The position numbers were made by a program, and so were the translations under genes. Shown piece by piece: positions 8,550 to 16,498 of a DNA stretch of 64,000 nt (the first letter of the stretch is position 1; every line of letters begins with the position of its first letter). Below the pieces are notes generated by a model. It had not been told where the DNA came from, did no database searches, and worked only from the letters and a program-made list of their open reading frames with translations. The DNA lies in NCBI RefSeq assembly GCF_014217805.1, contig NZ_CP055156.1:2610585-2674584 (forward strand), written 5' to 3'. The DNA comes from Adhaeribacter swui. Lineage in GTDB: Bacteria; Bacteroidota; Bacteroidia; Cytophagales; Hymenobacteraceae.

Positions 8550-9413
8550 ATGGTACGACTACCCGGCAACCTTACCAGAATGGGTGTGATTATGCTGCCA
8601 ACTTATAAAATTTTAAAAAATATCGGCTATGGCTCCGATCCGGAACAAGTAATGGATATTTACATAGCCGATCACACTCCGGAATTGGCCACTAATAACT
8701 TTACCATTGTATTTCTGCACGGAGGCGCTTTTTACCTGAGTGATAAATCGCAGGAGGAAAAATACATTCAGCCGTACTTACATAAAGGGATGCCGGTGGT
8801 TAACCTGAATTATAGGCTTAAACGCGGCATACCCCTGGCCACCCAAGATTTAACAACTGCCCTGAATTTCTTAGAAGCTAATAGAGTAACGTACCCTTTA
8901 AATTTGAGCCAAATAGTTCTGGCGGGTTTTTCCGCTGGGGCTCACATTGTCAGCCTGGTAGGTTTAGCGGCCAATAACCCAGAGTATTGCTTTAAGTTGA
9001 ATAAAGGAATTGCCATTGCCGCAATCATTAATTTTTCGGGTGTGGTAGATGGCTTAGGCCTGGTAGAAAAACAATTTATAGAGAACGAATCTTATCTGAT
9101 GCAAGCGATTGGCAACGCCTTGTTTCCGGACATTGCCGGGTACACGCCCCAGGAGATTATTTCTGTGTTTGAACCTATAAAATACTTTGATCAACAAGAC
9201 CCGCCTTACTTTTTGTGGTATGGGGGTAAAGACGATCAAATTCCGCCGGCCACGTTTGCAGCGTTTGTTAAATTACTTCAGGAAGGTAATGACAAGAACG
9301 TGGTTGTATTTTCGCCCGAGAGTAATCATTTCCCCCATGCTGCCGAACGGGATTATATTTACAGTAAAATTTTTAAATTTTTAAATAAGATAGCGCAAAC
9401 AGGCAGCGCGTAA
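8550..9413 (+). CDS. Alpha/beta hydrolase (carboxylesterase/HSL-like)
   Basis: The ATG at 8550 (287 residues) or at 8592 is a better start than the TTG at 8532. The oxyanion motif IVFLHGGAFYL is near residue 55, the nucleophile elbow VLAGFSAGAH near residue 125, a DDQIPP acidic-residue loop near 230 and the catalytic His in SNHFPHA near residue 259. This architecture is that of cytoplasmic esterases of the HSL/BD-FAE type. No signal peptide is visible. It begins 32 bases after the yiaA-like gene and could be cotranscribed with it. Confidence 0.87.
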   Translation: MVRLPGNLTRMGVIMLPTYKILKNIGYGSDPEQVMDIYIADHTPELATNNFTIVFLHGGAFYLSDKSQEEKYIQPYLHKGMPVVNLNYRLKRGIPLATQDLTTALNFLEANRVTYPLNLSQIVLAGFSAGAHIVSLVGLAANNPEYCFKLNKGIAIAAIINFSGVVDGLGLVEKQFIENESYLMQAIGNALFPDIAGYTPQEIISVFEPIKYFDQQDPPYFLWYGGKDDQIPPATFAAFVKLLQEGNDKNVVVFSPESNHFPHAAERDYIYSKIFKFLNKIAQTGSA

Positions 9414-9759
9414 AAAGTACCGGAGAATTATTTTTAAAACCTCAAGCCACCATTAGCCTACATTTTATGCACCGCATAACTAGGGTGTTGAAGTCAGTTT
9501 ATTGTATTGGGGTAACTACTGGGCTTTGCCATCAAGCTGTTTCAAAATTTAAAATCTTTTAAAATTTAAAAATTACAGTAACTTATAAGCCAACCAGGCA
9601 GTAAGATGCTTCGGGTAGCAAAAGCTGGGTTAATAGGGTAATATGGGTGAAGTTTAAAATAACTACCTTTGCGCTACATTTTACCAACCCAGTTACCGCC
9701 AAAAAAGTAAATACCCGGAACAAATAGTTTACCAGGAGGCACCGCGGGATAGCAATTAC
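9414..9759. other. Spacer with an AT-palindrome and a -7 box
   Basis: I see no gene in it. An AT-palindrome tract sits at about 9543-9573. A TACCTTTG box at 9664-9671 is a candidate promoter for the MFS gene, implying a leader of about 80 bases. Confidence 0.4.
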
Positions 9760-10977
9760 ATGGAACAAGCAGCCGAAGTTCGTTTAGCAGAAGAAAATAA
9801 CCGTTTTAAGATTTCCACCAATGCTGTAGCGGAGCAAATTCACAAACAGCGGTTTTTTCTGAGTGTATTTTTCTTTTTGTCGGGGTTTAATTTTGCCAGT
9901 TGGGCTTCCCGCATACCAACCATCAAAGCCGCCTTAGATTTAAACGAAGCCGAGTTAGGATCGGTGTTGCTTACCATGCCCATCAGCTCCATGATTGGTT
10001 TGCCGCTGTCGGGGTGGTTGGTTACGCGCTTTGATACGAGAGTACCCTTAACCGTGGCCTTTCTTTTAAACGCGGTTAGTTTGGCTTTAATCGGCACGGC
10101 TACTTCTACTTTAAGTTTAATAGTAGCGCTGTTTTTATTCTCGTTGAGTACCCGCATTTTTAATATTTCCATGAATACGCAAGCCATTACGCTGCAGAAG
10201 TTATTCGACCGGAAGATTAATGGTTCTTTTCATGGGCTGTGGAGCACCGGCGGCATTGTGGGCGTGGGTGTTACTACTTTGGTAATTAGCTTAGGTATTT
10301 CTATTGTGCCGCATTTAGCTACGGTAGCAGTAGTTACCATACTTATTACTTTGTTTGCGTCGCGGTTTTTACTGCGCCACGACCGGGCCGAAACCCGCAA
10401 CAAGCAAGCTTTGCCGAAGCCCGATTCCTATATTCTGTATTTAGGTTTACTGGTGTTTTTTGCCGCTATCTGCGAAGGCGGCATGTTTGACTGGAGCGGT
10501 ATTTACTTTCAGAAAGTAGTGCAGGAAGAAGTGTTTACGGCCGGTTATTTAATTTTTATGTCGTTTATGGCGTTCTCCCGGTTTGTATCGGACCGCATTG
10601 TGGAGCGGATTGGTATGGCGCGTACTTACCTGATGAGTTCGCTTTGCATTTTCTTCGGGGTAACGTTGGCCATTGTTTTTCCGAGTTTCTGGCCGGCCAT
10701 GGTTGGATTTTCGTTCGTGGGTTTTGGTACCGCCGCCGTTATTCCCATGACCTACACGTTGGCCGGGGCTTCTGAGAAGTACTCGGCGGGAGTGGCTATT
10801 TCCTTGATTGCTTCATTTGGTATTGTGGGCATGTTGCTGGGGCCACCTTTAATTGGTTATTTGGCGCACGCTTTTAATTTAAAAATTTCGTTTATCGCCT
10901 TTGCTTTTGCCGGCATTATGCTCATTCCGGTTTCGCGCTTGTTCTTCCGGTTAGCTAAGAATCAATCCGCGCTTTAA
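9760..10977 (+). CDS. MFS transporter (YbjJ-like)
   Basis: This 405-residue protein has about twelve membrane segments and a 35-residue hydrophilic N-terminus. The MFS loop between helices 2 and 3 reads SGWLVTRFDTRVPL, and SFHGLWSTGGIVGVG lies in helix 5, typical of the YbjJ/fucose-permease-like MFS branch. The substrate is unknown. It stands alone, with convergent or distant neighbours. Confidence 0.88.
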   Translation: MEQAAEVRLAEENNRFKISTNAVAEQIHKQRFFLSVFFFLSGFNFASWASRIPTIKAALDLNEAELGSVLLTMPISSMIGLPLSGWLVTRFDTRVPLTVAFLLNAVSLALIGTATSTLSLIVALFLFSLSTRIFNISMNTQAITLQKLFDRKINGSFHGLWSTGGIVGVGVTTLVISLGISIVPHLATVAVVTILITLFASRFLLRHDRAETRNKQALPKPDSYILYLGLLVFFAAICEGGMFDWSGIYFQKVVQEEVFTAGYLIFMSFMAFSRFVSDRIVERIGMARTYLMSSLCIFFGVTLAIVFPSFWPAMVGFSFVGFGTAAVIPMTYTLAGASEKYSAGVAISLIASFGIVGMLLGPPLIGYLAHAFNLKISFIAFAFAGIMLIPVSRLFFRLAKNQSAL

Positions 10978-11251
10978 AAAACAGGTATAACAGTAGGGGT
11001 TAGTAACTGTTTTAATTTTAAATAGTAATGACGGCAGCCTGCGTCTTTATTTTTAAAATTTCTCAACGGAAAAATTAATAAACCCTGCTGTTGAGTAATT
11101 ATTTTAAAAAAAATATAACAAAGTAGCTTTATCCGTATTTATGGCAAAACTTTTTTAAAAAGTATCAGTATAAATACCAAAAATATCAATCAAAGGGCTT
11201 TTAACCAACCAACTGCCCTTTTGATTAATCCGCCATTTAGCCTATAAAACT

Positions 11252-11452
11252 ATGAAAAAACTACTCTTTATGTTTGTTGCGGCCACCGCATTTACGTTTG
11301 CTTCCTGCGATTCTAAAAAAGAAAATGCCGTGGAAGAAAACGCAGAAATGAAAGAAGAAGCTGCAGAAGATGCGGCTGATGCTCAAAAAGATGCTGCGGA
11401 AGACGCGGCCGAAGCCACCAAAGATAGCGTGGATGCCGTTGACCCACAGTAA
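11252..11452 (+). CDS. Small Ala/Glu/Asp-rich lipoprotein
   Basis: This 66-residue protein has the signal MKKLLFMFVAATAFTFASC, and the lipobox Cys is residue 19. After it comes a repetitive acidic tail with AEDAADAQKDAAEDAAEAT, likely an extended helix. Small lipoproteins of this composition are frequent in Cytophagales and have no known function. A strong terminator follows 30 bases after the stop, supporting its status as a real transcription unit. Confidence 0.8.
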   Translation: MKKLLFMFVAATAFTFASCDSKKENAVEENAEMKEEAAEDAADAQKDAAEDAAEATKDSVDAVDPQ

Positions 11453-11474
11453 TTAACTTAACAAACAACTACAC

Positions 11475-11510
11475 AAAAAAAGGCTGCCGATACCGGCAGC
11501 CTTTCTTATT
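11475..11510 (+). terminator. Intrinsic terminator after small lipoprotein
   Basis: GGCTGCCG (11482-11489) pairs with CGGCAGCC (11494-11501) across a 4-base loop, flanked by an A-run and a TTTCTTATTTTTT tract. It could act in both directions, also serving the convergent gene at 11528. Confidence 0.85.
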
Positions 11511-11527
11511 TTTTAAATTTTTAAATT

Positions 11528-12094
11528 TTACCCTAATCTTTTCTGAATTAAAGAGCTGATTAGCTGGTATAAACGCCGGGGTTCCAGCGTACGCCAATGG
11601 ATTTCTTCGAGGTTGCCGCCAAAGTTGATGTAATAATCCAGGTTAAATTTTTTCATTTCTTCCAACACAAAATCCTGGAAATTAATGGCTACAATCCAGC
11701 CGTCTTCTACGTCTTCGAACCATTCTTCGTAGTAGCAATCATCGGACCCGTGAAAGTTAAAGACGTTTTCGCCGATTAAAATAAACCGCTGAATGCCTTC
11801 CTGCACCATGGGATCGATGATGTTGCGTTTGAGCTGCATTATGTCGTTGTGTAGGGTATCGTTCCACTCGCCGATAAACTCGATAATGCAAAAGCCCAGA
11901 TCGTAGTCCACGAAAAGTATTTTTAAAAACAGCGTTTCCGATTCGATATCGTCCCACTGCGGGTGTATGTAGTAGCCATAAATGGTGTTGGTATATGCCA
12001 TTAAATTATTTTCCGCGCCGTACAACGGCGAGCGCGGGTCTTCAGAAGCACTGTAGGCCTCGATCCAGTTATAAAAAGGCTCGATGGTATGCAT
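11528..12094 (-). CDS. Conserved hypothetical protein
   Basis: I start this at 12094 (MHTIEPFYNWIEAY) because the residues before it in the longer frame look like leader sequence; the alternative start is 12133. The protein of 188 residues is acidic and aromatic-rich (SDDCYYEEWFEDVEDGW), with no signal or membrane segment. It shows two apparent alpha/beta halves, LFVDYDLGFCIIEFIGEW and INFGGNLEEIHWRTLEPR. I do not assign a function. Confidence 0.72.
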   Translation of the reverse strand: MHTIEPFYNWIEAYSASEDPRSPLYGAENNLMAYTNTIYGYYIHPQWDDIESETLFLKILFVDYDLGFCIIEFIGEWNDTLHNDIMQLKRNIIDPMVQEGIQRFILIGENVFNFHGSDDCYYEEWFEDVEDGWIVAINFQDFVLEEMKKFNLDYYINFGGNLEEIHWRTLEPRRLYQLISSLIQKRLG

Positions 12095-12473
12095 AAGGTA
12101 TGAGTAACAATTAAGATAATTCAATTTACTCAATGTTACTCAAAACCAAAAACCAGGTTGCTATTTGAAGACGCCGATTTTTACGGATTTACCGGATTTC
12201 GCAGATTTGGAAAGTAAGGTTTTGTTTACGAAGTGAATAGAGGATCCTGGGTAAAAGGCTATTTTTAAAATTTTTGCTTTTGCCTACTGCCGGGATAGAA
12301 GATAAAGTAATTGCCATGGATAAATATGGCGGAGTTCCTGAGTTGGATTGCAGCAATGAAGTAGTGCTATTTTTGATTGAAATTTTAGCGGGTGCGAGCA
12401 GCTAGCTAGTAACTGCTCGCCAATTTTTAAACATTACAGATTGCGCTCATTCAGTTTAAGCAATGGGATTAGT
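12095..12473. other. Spacer with hairpin and possible gene remnant
   Basis: A plus-strand open stretch without a good start (about 12300-12405) ends in DKYGGVPELDCSNEVVLF and may be the tail of a decayed gene. Immediately after it, GCGAGCAG (about 12396-12403) and CTGCTCGC (about 12415-12422) form an 8-bp hairpin followed by CAATTTTT. Upstream is a degenerate tract of the GGATTTxCCGGATTT type. Confidence 0.3.
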
Positions 12474-12839
12474 TTATTCTTTTAATTTAAATTCCGGATT
12501 ATAGATCAAGCCAATAACATTGCCCCAGGGATCTTTGACTGTAGCGGTAACAATTTCGCCGCCCACGTTCATGGGTTTTTCGTTTTCGGTAGCTCCCAAG
12601 GCCAGCAGGCGATCATACTCTGCCGTAATTTGGTTTACACCCCAGTAAGCAACTACGCTTTCGGGTTTGCTGGTGGTAGGTTCCTCTTCGGGTTGCAGGC
12701 CGAGTTCGTAGCCCTTAATATCAAAACCCACGTAAAAAGGCTCGTCAAAATAAGGAGCAGTTTGGAAAACTTGGGCGTACCAGGCTTTTGCTTTGGTTAT
12801 ATCGCCTACTTTGTAAATGGTTGTCCGGAGTCCCAGCAT
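12474..12839 (-). CDS. VOC family (glyoxalase/bleomycin-resistance-like) protein
   Basis: This 121-residue protein is one vicinal-oxygen-chelate domain made of two beta-alpha-beta-beta-beta modules. The first has TTIYKVGDITKAKAWYAQVF, the second ends with TVKDPWGNVIGLIYNPEF, the typical DPxGN motif. Such small VOC proteins bind metal or hydrophobic ligands; the specific reaction is unknown. It stands alone, with AT-rich spacers on both sides. Confidence 0.9.
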   Translation of the reverse strand: MLGLRTTIYKVGDITKAKAWYAQVFQTAPYFDEPFYVGFDIKGYELGLQPEEEPTTSKPESVVAYWGVNQITAEYDRLLALGATENEKPMNVGGEIVTATVKDPWGNVIGLIYNPEFKLKE

Positions 12840-12937
12840 GGCTTCGTTGATTATTTGATTAACTTAATCATTATTTAATTTTTTTAAAAATCAATATATA
12901 ATCCGTGAAATCCGGGTAATCCGCGAAAATCCGTGAT

Positions 12938-13741
12938 CTACTTTTGGTAGTTTTCAATGGCGGCGCGTACGTTGCCGTGTTGCTCAATTAAAGCAGTGGC
13001 TTGGGTTTCGTCAACCTGCAATTCGTCCATTACCATCCGAATAGCCCGGTTTACTAATTTATGGTTCGAGAGCTGCATATCTACCATTTTGTTGCCTTTC
13101 ACGTGGCCCAACTGAATCATGGTGGCGGTGGTGAGCATGTTTAAGGCCAATTTTTGGGCGGTACCAGCTTTCATGCGGGTGCTGCCGGTTACAAACTCCG
13201 GACCCGTAATAATTTCCACGGGATACTCCGCTACGGCGGCCACTTTAGACCCTGCGTTACACACAATACAACCCGTAACTAACCCGTGTTGCCGGGCGGC
13301 TTCCAGGCCCCCGATTACATAAGGCGTTCTTCCGGAAGCGGCAATGCCAACCAGCACATCTTTATCGGTAATAGCGTGGGCTTGTAAATCCTGCCAGGCC
13401 TGGTTAAAATCATCTTCGGCAAATTCCACGGCTTTCCGGATGGCCGTGTCGCCGCCCGCAATAATACCTACTACTAAACCGTGCGGTACGCCATAAGTAG
13501 GCGGGCATTCCGAGGCGTCCACAATACCCAACCGGCCGCTGGTGCCCGCGCCAATGTAAAACAAACGCCCCCCAACGCGCATTTTCTCGACCACGGCTTT
13601 TACTAAAGCTTCTATTTGCGGAATGGCTTTTTCTACGGCCAGCGGTACGGTTTTATCTTCCTGGTTGATGTTGGTCAGCAATTCGTTTACCGACATTTTT
13701 TCCAGGTGATTAAAGTTCGATGCAGTTTCGGTGGTGCTCAT
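12938..13741 (-). CDS. murQ: N-acetylmuramic acid 6-phosphate etherase
   Basis: MurQ cleaves the lactyl ether of MurNAc-6-phosphate to GlcNAc-6-phosphate and D-lactate during cell-wall recycling. The 267 residues cover the SIS domain with the signature IGAGTSGRLGIVDASECPPTYG region (near residues 62-84, containing the catalytic Glu of SECPP) and TGSTRMKAGTAQKLALNML (near 187-206). It is slightly shorter than the E. coli enzyme, as is usual in Bacteroidota. A 70-base spacer separates it from the cytochrome-b5-like gene upstream on the same strand. Confidence 0.95.
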   Translation of the reverse strand: MSTTETASNFNHLEKMSVNELLTNINQEDKTVPLAVEKAIPQIEALVKAVVEKMRVGGRLFYIGAGTSGRLGIVDASECPPTYGVPHGLVVGIIAGGDTAIRKAVEFAEDDFNQAWQDLQAHAITDKDVLVGIAASGRTPYVIGGLEAARQHGLVTGCIVCNAGSKVAAVAEYPVEIITGPEFVTGSTRMKAGTAQKLALNMLTTATMIQLGHVKGNKMVDMQLSNHKLVNRAIRMVMDELQVDETQATALIEQHGNVRAAIENYQK

Positions 13742-13811
13742 TTTTTTTATTAGAAATTAAAAATTATGAATTAGAAATTTTACTGGCTGAAAATTACAAT
13801 TTAAGCATAAG

Positions 13812-14057
13812 CTACTTTTTAAGTCGGCCGATTATTTGAAATTTATCGAACACGTAGTCGGCGTGCGGGGCATCTTGCAGCTCTTCGGTTAAGTCCTGGC
13901 CGGCCCAGTGTTCGTAATGGTTGCCGTTCCGCCACAGCCGCGATTTTTTTACGTCGTAGATGTTGCCCTCGTACGCAATCCAAATCTCATCGCGATCTTG
14001 CCCGTTGCGCAAAGCTAATTGGTGTTTGGTATATTCCGGGAGTACTTGTTCTTCCAT
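13812..14057 (-). CDS. Cytochrome b5-like heme-binding protein
   Basis: I choose the ATG at 14057 (MEEQVLPEY, 81 residues) over one four codons earlier. The sequence has the small prokaryotic cytochrome b5 layout: YEGNIYDVKKSRLWRNG, then HYEHWAGQDLTEEL, APHADYVFDKF and a final IIGRLKK. His residues in HYEH and APHAD are the expected axial heme ligands. No membrane anchor is present, so it is a soluble heme carrier or electron-transfer domain. It lies directly upstream of murQ on the same strand, but no functional link is known. Confidence 0.85.
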   Translation of the reverse strand: MEEQVLPEYTKHQLALRNGQDRDEIWIAYEGNIYDVKKSRLWRNGNHYEHWAGQDLTEELQDAPHADYVFDKFQIIGRLKK

Positions 14058-14069
14058 GAAGCAAAGCAA

Positions 14070-14371
14070 TTATAAAAACAGCACAGTTACACGACGAGCC
14101 GCAAAAATTTTTATTTTAATTATAGCATAATAATTTACAGGCAACTCCCAATGGTTCTTTTGGGTCATAGTAATGTACGAGCAGGATAAATTTTTAAAAA
14201 ACTTACGCTCCGAGCTAAAACCATCAGTATTAAGTAACTGACCAAAAGTAAATATTCACTTTCTTTGGTAACTTTAATAAAAAAAACAACCACCCCTACC
14301 CCTCCTAAACTTAGGAGGGGAGCTTTTACCCCCAACTTATCCTATATCATTTAATTTTTCCTTTTACTTAT
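14070..14371. other. Spacer with a G/C-tract repeat
   Basis: Apart from the repeat annotated at 14243-14339, this region is AT-rich with no gene. It separates the divergent cytochrome-b5-like and beta-barrel genes. Confidence 0.4.
14243..14339 (-). repeat. Dispersed GGAGGGG repeat, intact copy (empty insertion site)
   Basis: Read on the minus strand it contains CTCCCCTCCTAAGTTTAG then GAGGGGTAGGGGTGGTTG and an AT-rich end reaching GTGAATATT. The same sequence recurs at 18871-19082, where it is split by a 114-bp insert after GTTTAGAAG. This intact copy therefore shows the unoccupied target, GTTTAGGAG. Confidence 0.8.
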
Positions 14372-15079
14372 ATGCGAAAGTATCTCTTCTTGATTATTTT
14401 ATTTACCTCCACATCGGTAGCTTTCGGGCAAAGTCTGGAGTTTTCTGCCCAGGTAAATTCGGGCTTGTCCTGGTTTGGGGGCGGGTCAGCGGCCAGCCGT
14501 TCTTTCATCATTGTGAGCGATGTAGCAAATAGCGCTAATTATACGAATCATCCTTACGGCAAAATGCCAGGAGTTTCTTATGGTGTTTCGGCGCAGGTGC
14601 AGAAAATTACTTCTAAAAATTGGTTGTTTGGCGCCCAAGCAGGCTACGAAGTTTTAAGAAGTAAACTTAAAGTAAACGAAATCAGTAGCTTTGCTGCCAG
14701 AGTAATTACTATTACAGAAGGGCAAACTGTTTTGCGAAACACTTTTATAAATACCCATGTATTTTTTGGCCGCCGCTTACACAGAGGTAATTGGGATATA
14801 GATGTAACCGCCGGGCCAGAAATGGGTTTGGGACAAAACAGCCACGAAAATGGATTTGCAACCGAAAACAATGGCAATAAATATATTTCCAACTTAGACC
14901 GAACGCATCTGAAAACTGATTGGCGAGCCCGCCTGCAGGTAGCTGCTTATTACCGGAAAATTGGTTTAAGTTTAGGTTACGCGCACGGCTTAAGTAACTA
15001 CCAAAGCAACCTGGAAGGAGCAAATTTTAAAACTTATGCCCGCATCACGCGCCTGGGAGTCATATACCGCTTCAACTAA
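14372..15079 (+). CDS. Outer-membrane beta-barrel protein
   Basis: This 235-residue protein has a signal peptide MRKYLFLIILFTSTSVAFGQ (cleavage after about residue 20), followed by alternating amphipathic strands and a C-terminal ITRLGVIYRFN, a typical barrel end with a terminal aromatic residue. It belongs broadly to the PorT/OmpW-like 8-10-strand barrels that abound in Bacteroidota. The cargo or role is unknown. It is transcribed alone and faces the convergent gene at 15138. Confidence 0.78.
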   Translation: MRKYLFLIILFTSTSVAFGQSLEFSAQVNSGLSWFGGGSAASRSFIIVSDVANSANYTNHPYGKMPGVSYGVSAQVQKITSKNWLFGAQAGYEVLRSKLKVNEISSFAARVITITEGQTVLRNTFINTHVFFGRRLHRGNWDIDVTAGPEMGLGQNSHENGFATENNGNKYISNLDRTHLKTDWRARLQVAAYYRKIGLSLGYAHGLSNYQSNLEGANFKTYARITRLGVIYRFN

Positions 15080-15137
15080 TCAAAACTTACAACCTGCAAC
15101 CCACAACCTGTAACCTGTAATTTGCAACGTACAATCT

Positions 15138-16289
15138 CTAAGCCAGCCGTGATTGCGTTAAAATCCAGCGATTCGGTATTTCGCCTTTGGCGGCGAGCAG
15201 GTAATCTTCGTAGGAGCAGGGTATTATCTTGGCTTGCTTTTCGGGGCGCAAGGGTTCTACTTCCATCCACCATTTATCGCTCACCTTACTTTTATAAAAC
15301 ACCATTTTGTTCGGGTTATCGTGGAAGCCAATGGCGTATTTTAAAAATTTGTTGCTGGTAAAGTCTGTTTCGTTTTTGCGGTGGTAAAAGCCTTCCACAA
15401 AATACCAAAGCATTACCGCAAGGGTAGTGGCCGTTACCTGACGTACGTCTAAAGCCGGATTGTATTCATAAATGCCGAAAGAACTCAGCGAATCGTTTAA
15501 GCCGGCGTACCAGCACAGTTGGCAGGCTTCCTCGCCCGTTAAGCCATACGGGTTAGCGGGTTCGTAGCCTGGCGCATCGTGGTGTTTAATTGCCCGGATA
15601 TCAAAACTAATTAAATCGGCGTTGCGTACCACGGGCTCTACTTCCTGAATATTGGTGTGCACCTGGCCCAGCCGTACCGTTTCGAAATGCAATTTTTCCA
15701 GAACCACAGCCACTTCCTGTTCCACAAAATACGATTGGTACGCAATCTGGCTTAAACTAAACAAGTAGTTGGGCTCGTGTAGTAAAATCCGTTGCAAGTG
15801 TTGCTGGTGCGGCGGTATACCCAGTTCTTCGCTCATATCAATGTGCGAATCAATGGTAACCAGGTTCACGGCTTTGTCCAGGTTTTCGTAAGCTAAAAAC
15901 TGACCATAATCCAGGTCGTGGCTCCCACCGATAATAAGCGGCAAGGTGTTGTGGGTAATCAAGCTTTCGACTATTTCTTTAATCCGCAGGTAGGTATCTT
16001 CTAAGGTAATACCGGGCAGTAGATCGCCTAAATCCACAATTTTATAGCGTCCGGTACCTTTTTTAAGTGCGTACAATTGGCGTCTTACCTCGTTAGCCGG
16101 ACGAAGTTCGGTGTTATTTTCCTGGCCAGTTCCCCGGGTTTCGTTTATGCCCAATATCGCAATATCGGCCTGGCGCCAATCCGGAAACTTATGCACAAAA
16201 GGATCAATGCTGGCGCCGAAACTCTTCGGATTGCTGTGGGGCAGGTAAAGTTCTTCGGCGAGCGGCTCAAAGAAAATAGCTAAATTCAT
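15138..16289 (-). CDS. Formimidoylglutamase-like (arginase superfamily) enzyme
   Basis: This 383-residue protein belongs to the ureohydrolase superfamily in its Bacteroidota formimidoylglutamase-like form. Metal-ligand motifs are IIGGSHDLDYGQF (near residue 118), LVTIDSHIDMSEE (near 145) and LISFDIRAIKHHDAPG (near 230). Two of these deviate from the arginase canon (DAHxD, SxDxD), as expected for this divergent branch. It would hydrolyse an amidino/formimino group, plausibly in histidine breakdown, but no other hut gene is nearby, so the substrate is inferred only from family. Confidence 0.82.
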   Translation of the reverse strand: MNLAIFFEPLAEELYLPHSNPKSFGASIDPFVHKFPDWRQADIAILGINETRGTGQENNTELRPANEVRRQLYALKKGTGRYKIVDLGDLLPGITLEDTYLRIKEIVESLITHNTLPLIIGGSHDLDYGQFLAYENLDKAVNLVTIDSHIDMSEELGIPPHQQHLQRILLHEPNYLFSLSQIAYQSYFVEQEVAVVLEKLHFETVRLGQVHTNIQEVEPVVRNADLISFDIRAIKHHDAPGYEPANPYGLTGEEACQLCWYAGLNDSLSSFGIYEYNPALDVRQVTATTLAVMLWYFVEGFYHRKNETDFTSNKFLKYAIGFHDNPNKMVFYKSKVSDKWWMEVEPLRPEKQAKIIPCSYEDYLLAAKGEIPNRWILTQSRLA

Positions 16290-16498
16290 GCAGGAACGTT
16301 AAAGAATACCAAAATTACTAAAAATGTGCAGACTGCTCCGGACTAATGGCGCTTCCGTACGTAAAATTTTAAAAAAACAGCCGTTTTCCCCCGGAAAGTA
16401 TTATATTTCGGAGATGCCTTTTTTTTAGCTAGCGTATAGCTGGTATCTTGTTACAGGTTTTAGTTCTTAAAAAAGTACCGCGTCTGCGTTTTAACACC

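Noticed and set aside
12300-12405. C-terminal-looking fragment DKYGGVPELDCSNEVV
   Set aside because: It has no start and no recognised family, and could be chance; noted only in the spacer description.
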